Shown piece by piece: positions 27,457 to 36,303 of a stretch of 64,000 nucleotides of DNA. Positions within the stretch are counted from its first letter, which is position 1. Each line of letters opens with the position of its first letter. The notes beneath the pieces were generated by a model, which worked only from the letters and a program-made list of their open reading frames with translations, was not told where the DNA came from and ran no database searches. Location of the stretch: the NCBI RefSeq assembly GCF_026262575.1, contig NZ_JAPKFL010000022.1, forward strand, positions 28,893 through 92,892. The letters are read 5' to 3'. This stretch comes from Streptomyces marinisediminis (lineage in GTDB: Bacteria > Actinomycetota > Actinomycetes > Streptomycetales > Streptomycetaceae). A program made the translations under genes and the position numbers.

Positions 27457-28986
27457 TCAGCGGCAGCCGCAGGCGGCGACGGTGGTGGCCAGGCGGTCGA
27501 GCGTGTCCTGGACGGCGGGTCCGGTGGCGCCGGTGGTGAGGAAGGCGAAGGACAGCAGCCGGCCGTCGGCGGCCACCACCAGCCCGGCCAGGGTGTTCAC
27601 CCCGGTGAGCGTGCCCGTCTTGGCCCGCACCAGCCCGGCGGCGGCGCCGGTGTCCGCGCCGTCGTAGCGCCCGCCGAGGGTGCCGGTGAACCCGGCCACG
27701 GGCAGCCCGGTCAGCAGCGGGCGCAGGGCGGGGTGGTCGGGTCCCGCGGCGGTGGCCAGGAGCGCGGACAGGAAGCTCGCGGGCACCGCGCTCTCCCGGC
27801 TGAGCCCGCTGCCGTCGGCGAAGACGGCGCCGTCGACCGGCAGCCCGAGCGAGCCGAGCACCTCCCGCGTGGCGGCCCGGACGCCGCGGAAGTCCGCGGG
27901 GCGGCCGGTGGCGCGGGCGGTGTGCCGGGCCAGCGCCTCGGCCACGTCGTTGTCGCTGTGCGTCAGCATGGACTCCACCAGCGCCGCCAGCGGAGCCGAT
28001 CGGGTGACGCCGAGTGCGTCCGCGTCCCGGGGGGCGCGGGCCCGGAGCGTGCGCCCGGTGTCCACGCCGCGCTCGGCGAGCAGCTCCGCGAAGCGTCCGG
28101 CGGTGGCCGCGGCCGGGTCGGCGGCGCGCGGCGCGGGCCCGTGGCGGGAGTCGTCGGTGCGGGCCGCGTTGAGCATGAGCGGGGTGAGCGGGGCGATGTT
28201 GGGGTTGACGCCGATGGGGTGGCGGCCGGGGCCGGAGTAGCCGGAGACGTCGTAGGCCAGGGCTCGCGGTGCCCGCTCACCGGCGCGCACGGCGCGCGCC
28301 GTGGCGTCGGCCAGCCGGGCCAGCCGCTCCTCGGTCAGCGTCGGGTCGCCGCCGCCCACCAGGACGACGCGGCGCTCGTCGGCGTCCCACACGGTGCGGG
28401 TGGCCAGCCGGTGGTCGGGGCCGAGCGCGGTGAGCGCGGCGGCGGCGGTGGCCAGCTTGATCGTGGACGCCGGTACGACGGGTTCGCGACCGCCCGCCTC
28501 GAACAGCTCCTCACCGGTGGCGACGTCGACCACGGAGGCGGTCGCGGTGCGGCCGAGCGCGGGGTCGTCCAGGCCGTCCAGGAGGGGCCGCAGCGCCTGG
28601 GCGAGCCCCGCCCGGGTGGGGGCCGCCGCGCCGTCGCCGGCCGGGGCGAGCACGGGCCGGGCGCTGGGGGCGGGGGCGTCGTCCCGGTGGCCGCGGGGCG
28701 CTCGGGCGTCCTCGGTGTGGCGCACGCCACTGTCCGCCTCCAGGGTGACCGCGCGACTCCGTTCGGCCGTACGCTGACCCGAGTCCCACGGGCCCGCGGC
28801 GGTCACCGCGCCGAGGGACACCGCCAGACCGGCGGCGGCCGAGCCCGCCGTCAGCCCCCAGGTGCGGCGTCGCTGCGGCGGCACCGTCCGCCAGCGCTGC
28901 CGGACGGCCCGCACCCACCGCGCCCCGGCCCGCCGGACGGTGCCGCGGAACGTGCCGTGCGAACCGTTCCCGGGTGTACCCAGCAC
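27457..28986 (-). CDS. D-alanyl-D-alanine carboxypeptidase/endopeptidase (PBP4, DacB type)
   Basis: 509 aa from the GTG at 28986; a GTG at 29031 would add 15 residues. Peptidase family S13: SxxK motif ASTIKLATAAAAL, SxN motif THSDNDVAEALARH, and KTG motif RAKTGTLTGVNTLAG. Substrate is the D-Ala-D-Ala end or cross-link of peptidoglycan, outside the membrane. A basic N-terminus and a single hydrophobic stretch (TWGLTAGSAAAGLAVSLGAVTAAG) make an anchor or signal. AAGGGG lies 10 bases upstream of the chosen GTG. The gene is divergent from ppa. The C-terminal CGC pair is unusual. Confidence 0.9.
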   Translation of the reverse strand: MLGTPGNGSHGTFRGTVRRAGARWVRAVRQRWRTVPPQRRRTWGLTAGSAAAGLAVSLGAVTAAGPWDSGQRTAERSRAVTLEADSGVRHTEDARAPRGHRDDAPAPSARPVLAPAGDGAAAPTRAGLAQALRPLLDGLDDPALGRTATASVVDVATGEELFEAGGREPVVPASTIKLATAAAALTALGPDHRLATRTVWDADERRVVLVGGGDPTLTEERLARLADATARAVRAGERAPRALAYDVSGYSGPGRHPIGVNPNIAPLTPLMLNAARTDDSRHGPAPRAADPAAATAGRFAELLAERGVDTGRTLRARAPRDADALGVTRSAPLAALVESMLTHSDNDVAEALARHTARATGRPADFRGVRAATREVLGSLGLPVDGAVFADGSGLSRESAVPASFLSALLATAAGPDHPALRPLLTGLPVAGFTGTLGGRYDGADTGAAAGLVRAKTGTLTGVNTLAGLVVAADGRLLSFAFLTTGATGPAVQDTLDRLATTVAACGCR

Positions 28987-29072
28987 CTCGGACCAGCCCC
29001 TTTCGCGAGCACACACCTGCGTGGGGGACACTTAATCACCAGAGAATGTGTTGATCACGGAGGAGCCTCCCA

Positions 29073-29567
29073 GTGGAGTTCGACGTCACCATCGAGATCC
29101 CGAAGGGTTCGCGGAACAAGTACGAGGTGGACCACGAGACCGGGCGCATCCGCCTGGACCGTCACCTGTTCACCTCGACCGTCTACCCGGCCGACTACGG
29201 GTTCGTCGACGGCACGCTCGGCGAGGACGGCGACCCGCTGGACGCGCTCGTGCTCCTGGACGAGCCGACGTTCCCCGGGTGCATCATCCGCTGCCGCGCG
29301 ATCGGCATGTTCCGGATGACGGACGAGGCCGGCGGCGACGACAAGCTGCTGTGCGTCCCGGCGTCCGACCCGCGCATGGAGCACCTGCGCGACATCCACC
29401 ACGTCTCGGAGTTCGACCGGCTGGAGATCCAGCACTTCTTCGAGGTGTACAAGGACCTGGAGCCCGGCAAGTCCGTCGAGGGGGCGGACTGGGTGGGCCG
29501 CGCCGACGCCGAGGCGGAGGTCGAGGCCTCGGTCAAGCGCCTGGAGGCCTCCGGCTCCGCGCACTGA
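29073..29567 (+). CDS. ppa: Inorganic pyrophosphatase
   Basis: 164 aa, family I soluble pyrophosphatase hydrolysing PPi to phosphate. Active-site motifs: FDVTIEIPKGSRNKYEVDHETG, DYGFVDGTLGEDGDPLDALVLL with the metal-binding aspartates, and FFEVYKDLEPGKSV. The GTG start at 29073 has GGAGGAG about 8 bases upstream. It is divergent from the DD-carboxypeptidase gene and ends before a strong hairpin. Confidence 0.97.
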   Translation: MEFDVTIEIPKGSRNKYEVDHETGRIRLDRHLFTSTVYPADYGFVDGTLGEDGDPLDALVLLDEPTFPGCIIRCRAIGMFRMTDEAGGDDKLLCVPASDPRMEHLRDIHHVSEFDRLEIQHFFEVYKDLEPGKSVEGADWVGRADAEAEVEASVKRLEASGSAH

Positions 29568-29595
29568 CGCCGGCCGCGCACACCGGCTGACGACC

Positions 29596-29634
29596 GGGCC
29601 GGGCGCGCGGGGCACCGCCCCGCGTGCCCGGCCC
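29596..29634 (+). terminator. Hairpin terminator after ppa
   Basis: 18-base arms with a single G-T mismatch around a 3-base loop (ACC at 29614-29616), 29 bp past the ppa stop. No T-tract, as is common in streptomycetes. The right arm overlaps two copies of CGTGCCCGGCCCGTACG. Confidence 0.75.
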
Positions 29635-29723
29635 GTACGCGTGCCCGGCCCGTACGGGTGCCGGGACGGCGGCGGGCGGGGCCGCGCGTGCCGCTCCGGC
29701 GGAGCCGGGCCGACCGCGCCGGG

Positions 29724-31433
29724 TCAGAAGCCGCGCGTGCGCTTGGCGGCGCGGCGGCCCGGCAGCGGCGTCTCCGCGCCGGGGGCGTGGATGAACAGCC
29801 GGGCGAGCTCGGCGCCGAGGTTGACGCCGATGGCGATGGCCAGGGCGAGGGCGGCGGCCGTCGACAGGAACTGGAACCCGCCGTTGACGTTGCCCTCCGC
29901 GATGTTGAGCAGCCCGTAGTACGTGGCGCTGCCGGGCAGCAGCGGGCCGATCGCCGCCGTCACGTAGGGCAGCGCCGAGACGAACTGGTAGCGGGACAGC
30001 AACTGCCCGAACAGGCCGACCAGGCCCGCGGCGATGACGGTGGCGAACACCGGGTCGAGGTCGGCGGTCTGCGTGAGCGAGCCGTAGACCAGCCAGGCCA
30101 CGCCTCCGTTGAGCGTGGCCCACGCCACCGTGGCCCGCTCCTGCTGGAGCAGCACGCAGAACGCCAGGGCCAGCAGCATGGCGGCCGCGAGCTGGATCCC
30201 GGGGCGCTCGCGGGAGGTCTGCTCGTCCGGGGTGAACTCGCCGCCCAGCAGGTCCCCGATGTAGAGGATCATCAGCACGCCGCAGACGATGCCGACGATC
30301 AGGTACACCACCTCCAGCAGCCGGGCGGAGGCGGTGATGTAGAACCCGGTCAGCCCGTCGTGCACGGCGGCCACCAGGGCTCGTCCGGGGATCAGCGCGA
30401 ACAGGCCGCCGGTGACGACGGCGGAGGCGCGGGCGCCCTCCAGCCACGGGTGGTCGAGCAGGACGACGCTGACCCCTATCGCGGCCGGCGGCATGGCGGC
30501 GGCCACGAACTGGTAAAACTCCGGCAGCCCGCGGCTGGAGGCGAACCAGGCGAGCCGGTCACCGAGCATGGCGCCGATGGCGGCGAGCACGAACACCGTC
30601 GGGCCACCGCCCACCAGCGTCGACGCCGCCCCGGCCAGCACGCCGCTGGCCAGGGTCAGCGCACCCTTGGAGTAGGGGTGCCGGTTGCGCCGGATCTCCG
30701 CGAGGCGCCGGTAGGCCTCCTCCAGCGAGACGGCGTCCTCCTCCTCGGAGGTGATGTCGGCCACCAGCCGGTACACGGCGGCCAGCCGCGTGTAGTCGGT
30801 GCCCCGGCGCCGCACGGTGCGGCTGAGCGTCACCGGGTCGTCCACCAGCGAGGGCTGGTGGGTGATGGAGATCAGGGTGAAGGTGACGGTGGGCTCGCAG
30901 CGGTCGAGCCCGTAGGCGTGGGCGACGCCGAACATCGCCGCCTCGACGTCCTCGGCGCCCTCGCCGCCGGCGAGCAGCAGCTCGCCGATGCGCAGCGTGA
31001 GGTCCAGGACGCGGGGCACCGGCGGGCCCGTCTCGCCCTCGGCGCGCGGCGCGCGCTCGGGTGGCGCCGGCCGCTCGCCCAGCGGCAGCCGCACCATGGT
31101 GCGCATGCGGTCCTGCCAGGGCGCGTTGCGCTTGCTCAGCCGCACGAGCGGTATCCCGGTGGCCGGGGTGTAGTCGGCGTACTCGCCGCCGTGCTGCTCC
31201 CCCCGGAAGCGGAAGGCACTGCCCTGCGGCTCCTGCGGCCGGGGGCGGAAGCCCTCGGGGAGCGCGAACTCGGACGTGGGGTGCTCGTCCTCGGCGGGAA
31301 CCGGCGGCAGCGGAACCCCGACCGGCGGGGTGAAGGCGCTGTGCGCCTCGTCGGACTGGGGCTTGGCCTCCTCGGCCTCCTCGCCCTCCTTCGGCTGTCC
31401 GGTGCCGTCCTTCCTGCGGGGGTCGACGACCAC
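29724..31433 (-). CDS. Threonine/serine exporter family protein (ThrE)
   Basis: 569 aa, fused ThrE and ThrE_2 domains. A hydrophilic, acidic N-terminus of about 140 residues precedes a catalytic-looking cytoplasmic region (LRIGELLLAGGEGAEDVEAAMFGVAHAYGL, as in ThrE) and about ten membrane helices. In Corynebacterium glutamicum ThrE exports threonine and serine; the same role is inferred. The GTG start at 31433 has GGAAGAAGGA upstream. It is transcribed toward ppa (convergent) and lies downstream of tipA, separated by a strong hairpin. Confidence 0.92.
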   Translation of the reverse strand: MVVDPRRKDGTGQPKEGEEAEEAKPQSDEAHSAFTPPVGVPLPPVPAEDEHPTSEFALPEGFRPRPQEPQGSAFRFRGEQHGGEYADYTPATGIPLVRLSKRNAPWQDRMRTMVRLPLGERPAPPERAPRAEGETGPPVPRVLDLTLRIGELLLAGGEGAEDVEAAMFGVAHAYGLDRCEPTVTFTLISITHQPSLVDDPVTLSRTVRRRGTDYTRLAAVYRLVADITSEEEDAVSLEEAYRRLAEIRRNRHPYSKGALTLASGVLAGAASTLVGGGPTVFVLAAIGAMLGDRLAWFASSRGLPEFYQFVAAAMPPAAIGVSVVLLDHPWLEGARASAVVTGGLFALIPGRALVAAVHDGLTGFYITASARLLEVVYLIVGIVCGVLMILYIGDLLGGEFTPDEQTSRERPGIQLAAAMLLALAFCVLLQQERATVAWATLNGGVAWLVYGSLTQTADLDPVFATVIAAGLVGLFGQLLSRYQFVSALPYVTAAIGPLLPGSATYYGLLNIAEGNVNGGFQFLSTAAALALAIAIGVNLGAELARLFIHAPGAETPLPGRRAAKRTRGF

Positions 31434-31484
31434 TGTCCGTCCTTCTTCCTCTCCCTTCAGGCCCTTCCGCTGCGAAGCATAAGG

Positions 31485-31524
31485 CCACCCGCCCCGCCGA
31501 CCGGGCGGGCGGCGGGGCGGGTGG
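31485..31524 (-). terminator. Hairpin between tipA and the ThrE-family gene
   Basis: Perfect 14-bp inverted repeat CCACCCGCCCCGCC (31485-31498) and its complement (31511-31524) with a 12-base loop, 120 bp beyond the tipA stop and ahead of the ThrE start. Likely ends the tipA transcript. Confidence 0.65.
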
Positions 31525-31643
31525 CGGGGCGGGCGCCGCTTCCGGCCACGGCCCGGCCGCCCGGGGCGCCCCCTCCCGGGCCGGGCCGCCGCACGGGCGT
31601 GCCGCCCGCCCCCACGGGTGGGGGCGGACGGGCGCGGGGTGGA

Positions 31644-32087
31644 TCAGGCGGGCGGGTGGCCGTGTCGGGTGGCGTTGGCGACGATCGCGTCCCGGGTGTA
31701 GACGGCCAGGCCGGGCCTGGTCGTGTCGAAGTAGCGGGTGAAGCGCTCGTCCGCGACGTACATCTCGCCGAGGCAGACGTGCATCTGGTACCCGCAGTCG
31801 TAGTGGTGGGCGCCGAGCCAGGCGCGGTAGTCCTCGGCGACGTCCATCGCCTCCGGCGCGGTGGCCGGGACCCCGGCCTCCAGTAGCTCGGCCAGGCGCC
31901 GCTTGATGTCCTCGGCCTCCGCGCTGATCCGTCGCCAGTCCTCCTTGGTGTAGGACGCGCTGCGGCGCTGGGACTGCGCCCAGGCGTCGGTGCCGCCCCA
32001 GCGCCGCTCGGCCTCCTCGGCGTACTCGTCGGGGTCGAAGTCCCCGAAGACCTCGAACTTCTCCTCGGGGGTGAGGTTGATGCCCAT
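31644..32087 (-). CDS. tipA: Internal translation product TipAS (147 aa)
   Basis: In S. lividans the C-terminal ligand-binding domain is also made alone from an internal start. Here the ATG of MGINLTPEE at 32087 is preceded by GGAGGC about 7 bases upstream, so the same dual output is supported by the sequence. The short form binds drug but not DNA and would act as an antibiotic-sequestering protein. Confidence 0.75.
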   Translation of the reverse strand: MGINLTPEEKFEVFGDFDPDEYAEEAERRWGGTDAWAQSQRRSASYTKEDWRRISAEAEDIKRRLAELLEAGVPATAPEAMDVAEDYRAWLGAHHYDCGYQMHVCLGEMYVADERFTRYFDTTRPGLAVYTRDAIVANATRHGHPPA

Positions 32088-32414
32088 CGTGCGTGCCTCC
32101 ATGGCGTGTTGGACGGCGGCGGCCATCTTCCGCAGCTTCTCGATCCGCTCCGTGAGCAGGGCGTGCTGGCGGCGCAGGTGCGCCTGCGGGTCGCTGGCGG
32201 GGTCGTCGAGCAGGACGGCGACCTCCTCCAGCGGGAAGCCCAGCTCGCGGTAGAAGAGGATCTGCTGGAGCCGGTCCAGGTCGGCGTCGCTGTACCGGCG
32301 GTGCCCGGCGTGCGTGCGCCCGCCGGGCACCAGCAGGCCGATCTCGTCGTAGTGGTGCAGCGTGCGCACGGTGACGCCGGAGTACCCGGCGACCTGACCG
32401 ACGGAATAGCCCAC
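31644..32414 (-). CDS. tipA: Thiopeptide-inducible MerR-family activator TipA (TipAL)
   Basis: 256 aa. N-terminal MerR DNA-binding domain (GYSVGQVAGYSGVTVRTLHHYDEIGLL, GHRRYSDADLDRLQQILFYRELGF), a coiled-coil dimerisation helix (about 72-108), and the TipAS ligand domain from residue 110 (MGINLTPEEKFEVFGDFDPDEYAEEAERRWGG). The TipAS part includes YDCGYQMHVCLGEMYVADERF, the region whose cysteine traps thiostrepton-like thiopeptides covalently in the S. lividans protein. The GTG at 32414 has GGGAGG upstream. An internal start allows separate synthesis of the ligand domain. The promoter carries a perfect TipA-type operator. Confidence 0.95.
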   Translation of the reverse strand: MGYSVGQVAGYSGVTVRTLHHYDEIGLLVPGGRTHAGHRRYSDADLDRLQQILFYRELGFPLEEVAVLLDDPASDPQAHLRRQHALLTERIEKLRKMAAAVQHAMEARTMGINLTPEEKFEVFGDFDPDEYAEEAERRWGGTDAWAQSQRRSASYTKEDWRRISAEAEDIKRRLAELLEAGVPATAPEAMDVAEDYRAWLGAHHYDCGYQMHVCLGEMYVADERFTRYFDTTRPGLAVYTRDAIVANATRHGHPPA

Positions 32415-32444
32415 GTCCGCCTCCCTCGTTCGCGTGACGCGTCC

Positions 32445-32475
32445 ACGGTGCGCCCTCACGTCGCGTGAGGTGCAA
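32445..32475 (-). promoter_or_regulatory. tipA promoter with MerR-type operator
   Basis: On the minus strand TTGCAC (32475-32470) and a CACCGT hexamer (32450-32445) are separated by exactly 19 bp, the overlong spacer typical of MerR-regulated promoters. The spacer is occupied by the palindrome CCTCACG-TCG-CGTGAGG (32454-32470), matching the known tipA operator design. TipA bound to a thiopeptide would untwist it and activate its own gene. Confidence 0.85.
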
Positions 32476-32514
32476 GCCCCGGTCCGGGGCTCGGTGGCTC
32501 CCGGGCGCGCGGCG

Positions 32515-33129
32515 TCAGGCGTACGGGTTCGGGGTGCCCTCGGGGAGCACGTTCGGGGTGCGCTCGCCCTCCCCGGCCATGGTGTACGCCCCGGCCTCCA
32601 GCCGGGCGACCAGGCCGCGCGCCCACTGCGCGCCCGCCGCGGCGGTGTGGAGCCACAGGTCCATGATCTCGCCGATGTGGCCCCACTCCTCCGGCGTGCC
32701 CTCGGTGGGCATCCAGTGCGCGCCGACCTCCTCCCGCCAGGCGTCGAGGGCGGCGACGCGCTGCCGGAGCAGGGCGAGCGCCTCCGCGCGCGGCAGGTCG
32801 ACGAGGAAGCCGACGCCCGAGGTGAGCAGGTCCGGCTTCTCGTCGACGGCGGTCAACGCGTGCCGCAGCAGGCGCAGGTACTCGGCGTCGCCCTCGGGCG
32901 TCAGCTCGTACTCGGTGCGCGGCGGGCCCCCCGCGGTGCTGGGCGCGACGGCGTGGGCGCGCAGCATGCCCTGCTTGGCCAGTTGCTTGAGCGCGTGGTA
33001 GATCGAGCCCGGTTTGGCGTTGGACCACCGGTGCGCGCCCCAGTACTCCAGGTCGTTGCGGACCATGTAGCCGTGCGCCCGGCCGTGCTGCCGCACGGCG
33101 CCGAGCACGAGGAGCCGGATCGCTGACAT
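32515..33129 (-). CDS. PadR-family transcriptional regulator
   Basis: 204 aa. N-terminal PadR winged helix (AIRLLVLGAVRQHGRAHGYMVRNDLEYWGAHRWSNAKPGSIYHALKQLAKQGMLRAHAVAPSTAGGPPRTEYELTPEGDAEY) and a helical C-terminal dimerisation domain (about 110-180). Likely a repressor responding to a small hydrophobic compound; ligand unknown. It lies 100 bp upstream of tipA on the same strand, but the tipA promoter suggests independent control. The start at 33129 (MSAIRLL) fits the family. Confidence 0.92.
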   Translation of the reverse strand: MSAIRLLVLGAVRQHGRAHGYMVRNDLEYWGAHRWSNAKPGSIYHALKQLAKQGMLRAHAVAPSTAGGPPRTEYELTPEGDAEYLRLLRHALTAVDEKPDLLTSGVGFLVDLPRAEALALLRQRVAALDAWREEVGAHWMPTEGTPEEWGHIGEIMDLWLHTAAAGAQWARGLVARLEAGAYTMAGEGERTPNVLPEGTPNPYA

Positions 33130-33186
33130 GGGGCTCACCCTAACGAGCCCCGCGCCGGCGATCCGGCCCCTCCCCGGACGGTCCGG

Positions 33187-33753
33187 CTAGTGCGCGGGCG
33201 CGGGCTCCGCCGCGCCCCGAAGCTCCTCCTCGACGAGGTCGAAGGCGCCCTTGCCGTCGATCGTCTCGCGGACGACGTCGGCGTGGCCGGCGTGCCGGGC
33301 GGCCTCCTCGATGAGGTGCAGCAGGCCCCAGCGCCAGGAGCGCGGGCCGCCCGCCGCCCAGGGGGCGTCCGGGACGTGGAAGGTCTCGTCCAGCGAGGGC
33401 AGCGCGCGCACGGCGGCCTCGGTGCGGGCGGCCACCTCGGCGTAGTGGGCGAGCACGCCCTCCACGGTCTCGTCCGCGGTGAGGGCGAAGCTCTGCTCCC
33501 AGCGGGCGATCGTCGCCGGGTCGTGGAAGTCGACGGGTTCGCCGGTCATCGTGCGCAGCCAGCCCTCCTCGCCCTGGGCGGTGTGCTTGAGCAGCCCGGC
33601 CACCGACAGCGCGCTCGCCGAGGGGGTGGCGGTGGCCTGGTCGCGGGTGAGGCCCAGCACCGCGCGCCGCAGTCCGCCGCGCTGGGCGTCGAGGTAGGCC
33701 AGCAGCGCGCCGCGCTCGTCGCCGTGGGCCTCGGGGGAGACGGAGATGGGCAT
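33187..33753 (-). CDS. DinB/DUF664 family protein
   Basis: 188 aa four-helix-bundle protein of the DinB/YfiT superfamily, which includes thiol S-transferases such as mycothiol-dependent enzymes. Potential metal histidines are in LLKHTAQGEEGW and LLHLIEEAARHAGHADVVRE. The ATG at 33753 has AAAGG 8 bases upstream and is preferred over the GTG at 33762. Detoxification or mycothiol chemistry is plausible for this organism but not shown. Confidence 0.87.
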   Translation of the reverse strand: MPISVSPEAHGDERGALLAYLDAQRGGLRRAVLGLTRDQATATPSASALSVAGLLKHTAQGEEGWLRTMTGEPVDFHDPATIARWEQSFALTADETVEGVLAHYAEVAARTEAAVRALPSLDETFHVPDAPWAAGGPRSWRWGLLHLIEEAARHAGHADVVRETIDGKGAFDLVEEELRGAAEPAPAH

Positions 33754-33856
33754 GTCGATCACCTTTCGCAGGGGTCCCGGGGCGCCGTTCGGCCGCCCCG
33801 ACGTAAGGAACGCTAGGGACCCCTGCGGTCAGCTTCTGTCCTCAACGGTGCACGGG

Positions 33857-35314
33857 TCAGAACGGGAACGTGCTGCGCCCGTGCTGCACCGCGACCCACT
33901 GGGTCGTGGTGAACGCCTCCGCGAAGTGCTCGCCGTTCAGCCGCCCGATCCCGGAGTGCTTCTCGCCGCCGAACGGGACGAGCGGCTCGTCGGCCACGGT
34001 GCCGTCGTTGACGTGGACCATGCCGGTGCGGATGCGGCGCGCCACGGCGACCCCGCGCTCGGTGTTCCCGGTGTGGACCGCGCCGCTGAGCCCGTAGCGG
34101 CAGTCGTTGGCGACGCGCACGGCCTCGTCCTCCCCGTCCACGGGCACGAGTACGGCGACGGGGCCGAAGATCTCCTCGGTGAGCGCGGGCGAGCCCGCCG
34201 GCACGTCGGTGAGGACGCTGGGGTGCACGAGGGTGCCCTCGACCTTGCCGCGCAGCAGGGCGGTGGCGCCGCCGGCGACGGCGTCGTCCACCAGGGCGGC
34301 GACGCGCTCGGCCTGACCGGCGTTGATCAGCGGGCCGATGAGGGTGGCCGGGTCCCGCGGGTCTCCGACGGGCAGCGAGCGCACCTTGGCGACGAACTTC
34401 TCGGTGAACTCCGCGGCCACCGCGCGGTCGACGATGACGCGGTTGGCGGCCATGCAGACCTGGCCCTGGTGGACGAAGCGGCTGAAGACGGCGGCGTCGA
34501 CCGCGTAGTCCACGTCCGCGTCGTCGAGCACCAGCAGGGCGCTGTTGCCCCCCAGCTCCAGCACGCAGCGCTTGAAGTGCGCGGCGGCCACGGTGGCCAC
34601 GTGCCGCCCGGTCTGGTCGGAGCCGGTGAAGGAGATGACCCGCGGCACCGGGTGCTCCAGCAGCGCGTCGCCCACCTCGGCGATGTCGGTGACGACGACG
34701 TTGAGCACGCCGCCGGGCAGCCCCGCGTCCTCGAAGAGCCTGGCCACCAGCGCGCCGCCGGTGATCGGCGTGTCCTGGTGCGCCTTGAGCACGACGGCGT
34801 TGCCCAGCGCGAGCGCGGGCGCGACGGACTTCAGGGAGAGCAGGAAGGGGAAGTTGAACGGGGAGATGACGCCCACCACGCCGACGGGCTCGCGGTAGAC
34901 GCGGTTCTCCTTGCCCTCCACGGGCGAGGGCAGGATGCGGCCCTCGGCGCCGAGTGCGACGCTCATGGCGGCGCGCAGGAACTCCTTGGCCAGATGCAGC
35001 TCGAAGGCGGCCTTCAGCCGGGTGCCCCCGAGCTCGGTGACGATGAGGTCGGTGATCTCCGCCTCGCGCTCTTCGACGAGGCGTATCGCGCGCTCGAAGA
35101 CCAGGCGGCGGGTGTAGGGGTTGGTCGCGGCCCAGCCGGGCTGGTGCCGTTCGGCCGCGCGGTAGGCCTGGTCGATCTCCCCGGCGGTGGCCACGGTGAT
35201 CGAGCAGAGCTTCTCGCCGTTGTAGGGGTTGAAGTCGATGAGGTCCCAGGAACCCGTCCCCGGACGCCACTCACCGTCGATGTACTGCTGCGCCAGGTCC
35301 GTGAAGTAGGGCAT
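33857..35314 (-). CDS. Aldehyde dehydrogenase (benzaldehyde/vanillin type)
   Basis: 485 aa NAD(P)-dependent aldehyde dehydrogenase. Catalytic glutamate in VLELGGNSALLV and cysteine in FVHQGQVCMAANRV; cofactor motif FTGSDQTGRHVA; PFNFPFLLSLKSVAPALALGNAVVLK. Closest in style to aromatic aldehyde dehydrogenases, judged by the GGNSALLVLDDAD and HQGQVCM segments. The ATG at 35314 (MPYFTDLAQQYIDGEW) has AAGGA at good spacing. It lies upstream of the DinB gene on the same strand. The real substrate is unknown. Confidence 0.93.
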   Translation of the reverse strand: MPYFTDLAQQYIDGEWRPGTGSWDLIDFNPYNGEKLCSITVATAGEIDQAYRAAERHQPGWAATNPYTRRLVFERAIRLVEEREAEITDLIVTELGGTRLKAAFELHLAKEFLRAAMSVALGAEGRILPSPVEGKENRVYREPVGVVGVISPFNFPFLLSLKSVAPALALGNAVVLKAHQDTPITGGALVARLFEDAGLPGGVLNVVVTDIAEVGDALLEHPVPRVISFTGSDQTGRHVATVAAAHFKRCVLELGGNSALLVLDDADVDYAVDAAVFSRFVHQGQVCMAANRVIVDRAVAAEFTEKFVAKVRSLPVGDPRDPATLIGPLINAGQAERVAALVDDAVAGGATALLRGKVEGTLVHPSVLTDVPAGSPALTEEIFGPVAVLVPVDGEDEAVRVANDCRYGLSGAVHTGNTERGVAVARRIRTGMVHVNDGTVADEPLVPFGGEKHSGIGRLNGEHFAEAFTTTQWVAVQHGRSTFPF

Positions 35315-35395
35315 GCCGTTCCTTCGTGGGGAGGAGGAGCTTCGCGCTGTGGCGTATGAGCTGGAGAACTGATGAGACGTCATCGTACTGACTGA

Positions 35396-36283
35396 TCAGT
35401 GCTGTTGACGCACCCTGTGCAGGTGGTCGCGCGTCTCCTTGGGACCGAGGGCGCCGTCGGCCATCAGCCGGTGCAGCACGCCTCCGTACTGGGCCACCTC
35501 CTCCGGCTTGTCCAGGTACAGCGAGCCGGTGAGCTGCTCCAGGTAGACGACGTCGGGGATCTCCGGCTCCGGGAAGCGCAGGATGGTGAAGGCACCGGAC
35601 TCGGCGGGGTGGCCGCCCAGCGTGAAGGGCACCACCTGGAGGTGGATGTTGGGCCGCTCGGAGAGCTCGATGAGGTGGAGGAGCTGCTCGTCCATGATCG
35701 TGCGGCTGCCGAACGGGCGGTGCAGCGCCGCGTCGTCCAGCACGCAGCGGTACTGCGTGGCGTTCTCCTGGAACAGCAGCTTCTGCCGCTCCATGCGCAG
35801 CGAGACCCGGCGGTCGATCTCGGCGTCGGACAGCCGCAGGGACTTGTGCCCGCTGGCGACGACGGCGTGCGCGTACGCCTCGGTCTGCAGCAGGCCGTGC
35901 ACGAACTGCACCTCGTAGGTGTCGATCTCGCAGGCCGCGCCCTCCAGACCGACGTAGGTCTGGAACCAGGACGGCAGCACGTCGCTGTAGCTGTGCCACC
36001 AACCGGCGACGCTGGACTCCTTCGCCAGATTGAGCAGCGGCTCCCGCTCGGTGGCGTCCGTGACGCCGTACAGCGTGAGCAGATCCGCGACGTCCCGCGC
36101 CTTGAAACTCACGCGTCCCAACTCCATTCGGCTGATCTTGGACTCGGAAGCACGGATGGAATATCCGGCGTCCTCGCGCGTGACGCCCCGGGCTTCACGC
36201 AGCCGTCTGAGCTGCGAGCCCAGCAGTATCCGGCGCACCATCGAGCCACTCGACCCGCCTGCCCCTTGTGTGCCGCTTGCCAC
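35396..36283 (-). CDS. XRE-family regulator with DUF5753 domain (WhiJ-like)
   Basis: 295 aa. N-terminal helix-turn-helix (LLGSQLRRLREARGVTREDAGYSIRASESKISRMELGRVSFKARDVADLLTLYGV) and the C-terminal DUF5753 domain (WFQTYVGLEGAACEIDTYEVQFVHGLLQTEAYAHAV and FTILRFPEPEIPDVVYLEQLTGSLYLD). Members include S. coelicolor WhiJ, which acts with a DUF397 partner to repress development. The GTG at 36283 has AAGGAG 7 bases upstream and is preferred over an upstream start at 36340. It is divergent from the HATPase gene; the DUF397 gene follows 0.9 kb away. A long stem-loop lies in its leader. Confidence 0.93.
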   Translation of the reverse strand: MASGTQGAGGSSGSMVRRILLGSQLRRLREARGVTREDAGYSIRASESKISRMELGRVSFKARDVADLLTLYGVTDATEREPLLNLAKESSVAGWWHSYSDVLPSWFQTYVGLEGAACEIDTYEVQFVHGLLQTEAYAHAVVASGHKSLRLSDAEIDRRVSLRMERQKLLFQENATQYRCVLDDAALHRPFGSRTIMDEQLLHLIELSERPNIHLQVVPFTLGGHPAESGAFTILRFPEPEIPDVVYLEQLTGSLYLDKPEEVAQYGGVLHRLMADGALGPKETRDHLHRVRQQH

Positions 36284-36303
36284 CGGAACGCTCCTTATCT
36301 GAT

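Noticed and set aside
29623..29656. CGTGCCCGGCCCGTACG twice after ppa, as a possible attachment site
   Set aside because: The first copy is the right arm of the ppa terminator and no integrase or tRNA is near; likely simple duplication.
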